From assembly GCF_014841125.1 (NCBI RefSeq), contig NZ_JACYTQ010000002.1, forward strand, positions 992,001 to 1,056,000: a stretch of DNA of 64,000 nucleotides, given 5' to 3'. This stretch comes from Echinicola arenosa (lineage in GTDB: Bacteria > Bacteroidota > Bacteroidia > Cytophagales > Cyclobacteriaceae). Positions 60,716-64,000 of this stretch are shown here, one piece after another. How positions within the stretch are numbered: the first letter of the stretch is position 1; each line of letters opens with the position of its first letter. Position numbers and translations under genes: made by a program. Under the pieces are notes generated by a model. It was not told where the DNA came from, did no database searches, and saw only the letters and a program-made list of their open reading frames with translations.

Positions 60716-63538
60716 TTAGTGAGCTTCCAGCCAATCGCTGCCAGTTCCCACTTCCACTTGCATGGGCACATCTATGGTCAATGCCTCTGTCATTAGCTTG
60801 GGAATTTCATTTTTCAGTAGCTCTACCTCATCCTTGTGGGCATCAAAAACCAATTCATCGTGTACCTGAAGGATCATCTTGGATTTTAACTGTTTTTCCT
60901 CCATCCATCGGTGTACTTGGATCATGGCCACTTTGATCATGTCCGCAGCACTTCCTTGAATGGGAGCATTGATGGCGTTACGTTCGGAATAACCTCTCAT
61001 GGTGGCATTTCGGCTGTTGATATCCCTGAGGTACCTCCTTCTGCCCAAAAGAGTCTCCACATACTCATTTTTACGGGCTTTTTCGATGCAGTCATTCATA
61101 TATTCGCTGACTGCTGGAAATTCCTTAAAATAGGCATCGATAATTTCCTTGGCTTCGGTTCGGGAAATATTCAGTCTTTGGGAAAGCCCAAATGCCGAAA
61201 TGCCGTAGATGATCCCAAAGTTGGCTGTTTTGGCTTTTCGGCGCATGTCGGAAGTCACTTCATCCAGAGGCACTTGGAAGATTTTGGCTGCGGTGGTGCT
61301 GTGGATATCCCTACCATTTTTAAAAGCTTCGATCATGGATTCATCCTTTGAAAAGGCCGCCATAATCCGCAACTCAATCTGGCTGTAATCAGCGGCAAGG
61401 ATCACATGATCCTCATCTCTCGGCACAAATGCCTTTCTGATTTCACGGCCTCGTTCCGTCCGGATCGGAATATTTTGCAAGTTGGGATTGACAGAAGAAA
61501 GCCTTCCTGTCGCAGCTACAACTTGATTATAGGTAGTGTGGATACGGCCAGTCTTTGGATTGATCAAAGTAGGCAAGGTATCTACATAGGTATTTTTCAA
61601 TTTGACCAATTCCCGATAATCCAAAATAGCCTGGGCAATTTCATGCTTGGGAGCCAATTTTGAAAGGACTTCCTCACCTGTGGCATATTGCCCTGTTTTG
61701 GTTTTTTTGGCTTTGGGATCCAGCTCCATTTTTACAAATAGTACTTCGCCCAGTTGCTTGGGAGAAGCCAGGTTGAATTTTACTCCGGCAAGTTCATAAA
61801 CCTTTTTTTCTATTTCAACGATTTCCTTCTCCAAGGATGTGGATAAGTCTGCCAAGCTTTCCTTGTCCAACCGTACGCCTTCAAATTCCATAGCTGCCAA
61901 AACAGGGATCAAAGGGGTTTCTACCTCATAAAAGAGCTTTTCTAATCCCCGGTCTTGTAGGTCAGGATTTAATTTTTGCGCGAGCTGTAAAGTGATGTCA
62001 GCGTCTTCAGAAGCATATTCTACTACTTTATCCACATCTACATCACGCATATTGCCTTGGTTTTTTCCTTTTTTACCAATCAGGCTTTCAATGGAAACAG
62101 GCTTATAATTGAGGTAATGTTCAGCCAGCCAGTCCATGCCATGCTTCCCTTCAGGTTCGATCAGGTAATGGGCCAACATGGTGTCATAAAAAGTGCCTTT
62201 CACCTCGATACCGTAGTTTTTAAGTACCAAGACATCGTATTTGATATTTTGACCGATTTTGGTAATTTTTTCATTCTCAAAAACTGGCTTTAAAGGTGCC
62301 AAAAGCTTTTTGGCCTCTTCTTGATCTTCCGGAATGGGAATGTAGAAAGCTTCTCCGCTCAAATAGGAAAAGCTAATTCCAACCAGTTCAGCCCTATTGG
62401 GGTCCAAATCTGTGGTTTCAGTATCGAAACACAGTTCATCTTGGATTTCCAAATATTCAACCAACTCTTGGATGTCTTCCAGGCTGGCCACTTTATGGTA
62501 ATCATGTGCCAGGGAAAAGACAGAGTCCAATTGGCTTGGTGCTGGAACGGGATTAACTTCCTCGGTATCTTCTTCCTCTTCTTCTACAACTGCATCTTGT
62601 GGGCCAGTAAACAGTCCCAATTGCTCATTGACTTTGACGGTGGGCTTTTTGATATTTTCACCAAAGACCCTTTTGGTCAATGTCCTGAATTCCAACTCAG
62701 CAAAGAGCGCTTTGAGTTTTTCTTCATCCGGACCATCATAGCTAAGGTCTTTTGGGTTAAACTCGATAGGTACATCCTGTTTGATGGTGGCTAACTCTTT
62801 GGAGAGCAAGCCTTGCTGTCCAAAGTTGACCACATTTTCTTTTTGCTTGCCTTTAAGTTCATCGGTATGTTCCAAAAGCCCTTCTATTGTGCCATAGGCT
62901 TTTAGTAGTTTTTTGGCGGTTTTTTCTCCAATGCCCGGAATTCCGGGGATGTTGTCCACCGCATCTCCCATCAGTCCAAGGATGTCACGTACTTGATCAG
63001 GGTCTTCGATTTCCCATTTTTCACAAACCTCCTTTGGCCCCATAATATCCACCGCATTGCCCATGAAGGCAGGTTTATATAGGAAAATGTGTTCTTCTAC
63101 CAATTGTCCATAATCCTTGTCAGGAGTCATCATAAAGACCTCGAAGTCCTTGTATTCAGCTTTTTTAGCAATGGTACCAATGATATCATCGGCTTCGTAT
63201 CCATCCAGTTCAAGGATAGGAATATTAAACCCATTTACAATTTGCTTCACCCAAGGAATGCCAATGGTAATGTCTTCCGGCTGTTCCTGCCTGTTGGCTT
63301 TGTAAGCCTCAAACTGCTCATGACGAAAAGTAGGTGCTGCGGTATCAAAGGCTACGGCTAGATGACTTGGTTGTTGTTTTTCGATTACTTCCAGTAAGGT
63401 ATTGGTAAAGCCCAACATGATGCCAGTATTGAGGCCTTTTGAATTGATTCGGGGATTTTTGCTAAATGCAAAGTGGGCCCGATAGATCAAGGCCATGGCA
63501 TCTAAGAGAAACAGTTTTTTCTTGTCTGAACTGGACAT
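60716..63538 (-). CDS. polA: DNA polymerase I
   Basis: DNA polymerase I of 940 aa for Okazaki-fragment processing and repair synthesis. The 5'-3' exonuclease spans about residues 1-290 (LLDAMALIYRAHFAFSKNPR, GYEADDIIGTIA, GLMGDAVDNIPGIPGIGEKT). The 3'-5' exonuclease (about 350-540) keeps its metal residues in LCFDTETTDLDPNRAELVGI and in VEYASEDADITLQL, so proofreading is probably active. The polymerase domain has ADYSQIELRIMAAFS, RRKAKTANFGIIYGISAFG and ILQVHDELVFDAHKDEVELL. An acidic linker (VVEEEEEDTEEVNP) separates the first two domains. Single gene upstream of radA. Confidence 0.98.
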   Translation of the reverse strand: MSSSDKKKLFLLDAMALIYRAHFAFSKNPRINSKGLNTGIMLGFTNTLLEVIEKQQPSHLAVAFDTAAPTFRHEQFEAYKANRQEQPEDITIGIPWVKQIVNGFNIPILELDGYEADDIIGTIAKKAEYKDFEVFMMTPDKDYGQLVEEHIFLYKPAFMGNAVDIMGPKEVCEKWEIEDPDQVRDILGLMGDAVDNIPGIPGIGEKTAKKLLKAYGTIEGLLEHTDELKGKQKENVVNFGQQGLLSKELATIKQDVPIEFNPKDLSYDGPDEEKLKALFAELEFRTLTKRVFGENIKKPTVKVNEQLGLFTGPQDAVVEEEEEDTEEVNPVPAPSQLDSVFSLAHDYHKVASLEDIQELVEYLEIQDELCFDTETTDLDPNRAELVGISFSYLSGEAFYIPIPEDQEEAKKLLAPLKPVFENEKITKIGQNIKYDVLVLKNYGIEVKGTFYDTMLAHYLIEPEGKHGMDWLAEHYLNYKPVSIESLIGKKGKNQGNMRDVDVDKVVEYASEDADITLQLAQKLNPDLQDRGLEKLFYEVETPLIPVLAAMEFEGVRLDKESLADLSTSLEKEIVEIEKKVYELAGVKFNLASPKQLGEVLFVKMELDPKAKKTKTGQYATGEEVLSKLAPKHEIAQAILDYRELVKLKNTYVDTLPTLINPKTGRIHTTYNQVVAATGRLSSVNPNLQNIPIRTERGREIRKAFVPRDEDHVILAADYSQIELRIMAAFSKDESMIEAFKNGRDIHSTTAAKIFQVPLDEVTSDMRRKAKTANFGIIYGISAFGLSQRLNISRTEAKEIIDAYFKEFPAVSEYMNDCIEKARKNEYVETLLGRRRYLRDINSRNATMRGYSERNAINAPIQGSAADMIKVAMIQVHRWMEEKQLKSKMILQVHDELVFDAHKDEVELLKNEIPKLMTEALTIDVPMQVEVGTGSDWLEAH

Positions 63539-63870
63539 GGGTTTAATATGCTTTAAATGTTTGTGTTAGCCATAAAGGTAAAATTTCCCTTTTGGGAGAA
63601 GGGCTAAATTACAAATTATAATGGAAAGGAAGGTCAGGATTTTTGATCTAAGTACGATTGTAGAAATCATTGGTTTGGGCAGCACTTAAGTGACTCATAA
63701 AGGATAAAAATTACGGTATTCTATAAAAAAATCACCAGTCAGGAAGACTTTGGATTAATATTTGATTAAAATGCTTCAAATGCGAAGGGAGTAATTTTGC
63801 AATACTTCCAATTTTCGTAACTTATCAAAGGAATTGTAACAATTTGTTTATCATTAAACCAAAAATCAGT
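63539..63870. other. Intergenic region upstream of polA
   Basis: About 330 bases between divergent genes. It should contain the polA promoter and the promoter of the gene starting at 63871. taattttg at 63792-63799 matches the Bacteroidota -7 pattern TAnnTTTG on the plus strand, 71 bases before that gene; I see no matching -33 element at the expected distance. No RNA gene seen. Confidence 0.45.
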
Positions 63871-64000
63871 ATGAAAAGAGTCGCGTACTTTTTAGCAGTG
63901 ATGTTTTGTTTCACTGCTTTTGCACCGGGAGCCATGGCTGAGCCGGTAAAGAAGGACAAGGAAAAAACCGAATTGAGCGCTGAGGATGAGGCAAGGTTGG
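63871..64000 (+). CDS. Exported protein, N-terminal fragment (cut by window edge)
   Basis: An ATG at 63871 opens a frame to the window edge: MKRVAYFLAVMFCFTAFAPG then AMAEPVKKDKEKTELSAEDE. It begins with a signal peptide likely cleaved after AMA, followed by a Lys/Glu-rich segment. Too short to assign a family. Confidence 0.7.
   Translation, partial: MKRVAYFLAVMFCFTAFAPGAMAEPVKKDKEKTELSAEDEARL

Noticed and set aside
1-64000. CRISPR array, tRNA, rRNA, prophage or transposase genes
   Set aside because: I looked for regularly spaced repeats, cloverleaf-type sequences and transposase or integrase motifs and found none that hold up.

Overview
This 64 kb window is AT-rich chromosomal DNA from a member of the Bacteroidota, most likely a marine Cytophagales bacterium of the Cyclobacteriaceae type (Echinicola, Algoriphagus and Cyclobacterium relatives). 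The clues are BACON and DUF5689 domains, many short-signal lipoproteins, Ig-like lipoproteins with a GGPKD-type N-terminus, A-rich leaders in place of strong Shine-Dalgarno sites, and S23-like four-helix-bundle genes. The genus is inferred, not proven.

Layout. 1-16.8 kb is a peptide and polysaccharide scavenging region: two M1 metallopeptidases (one cut by the left edge), a DPP-IV-type S9 peptidase, a two-domain M16 peptidase, a YfcC-type transporter, a BACON-GH5 glycosidase and a GT39-like glycosyltransferase. 16.8-22 kb holds a fused, apparently Tat-exported ethanolamine ammonia-lyase (EutB-EutC), a bestrophin channel and an iron-type alcohol dehydrogenase. 22-29 kb is a fatty-acid beta-oxidation operon in the order marR, fadN-like, fadA, fadE. 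It is interrupted at both internal junctions by a four-helix-bundle gene, one intact and one with a nonsense codon, each bracketed by imperfect inverted repeats.

31.5-32.2 kb is a gene-free AT-rich interval packed with DnaA-box-like 9-mers, and 36.67-36.82 kb carries four near-identical parS palindromes just upstream of mnmG (gidA). Together they suggest that this window contains the chromosomal origin and its ParB loading zone. The mnmG-methyltransferase-lipoprotein operon lies between them. ybeY, an anti-sigma-type ATPase, an exonuclease III, an AhpD-like protein and a ComF-like gene follow.

40-64 kb is mixed: a sulfatase, a tricorn-like S41 protease, a tandem array of three small paralogous exported proteins (the third frameshifted), an aromatic amino acid decarboxylase, a HipA-like kinase with its DUF3037 partner, a Nudix hydrolase, and the DNA repair genes radA and polA. 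Several palindromic intergenic repeats lie in this part. No tRNA, rRNA, CRISPR array, transposase or prophage gene was recognised. Everything here was read by eye; no database search or alignment program was run.
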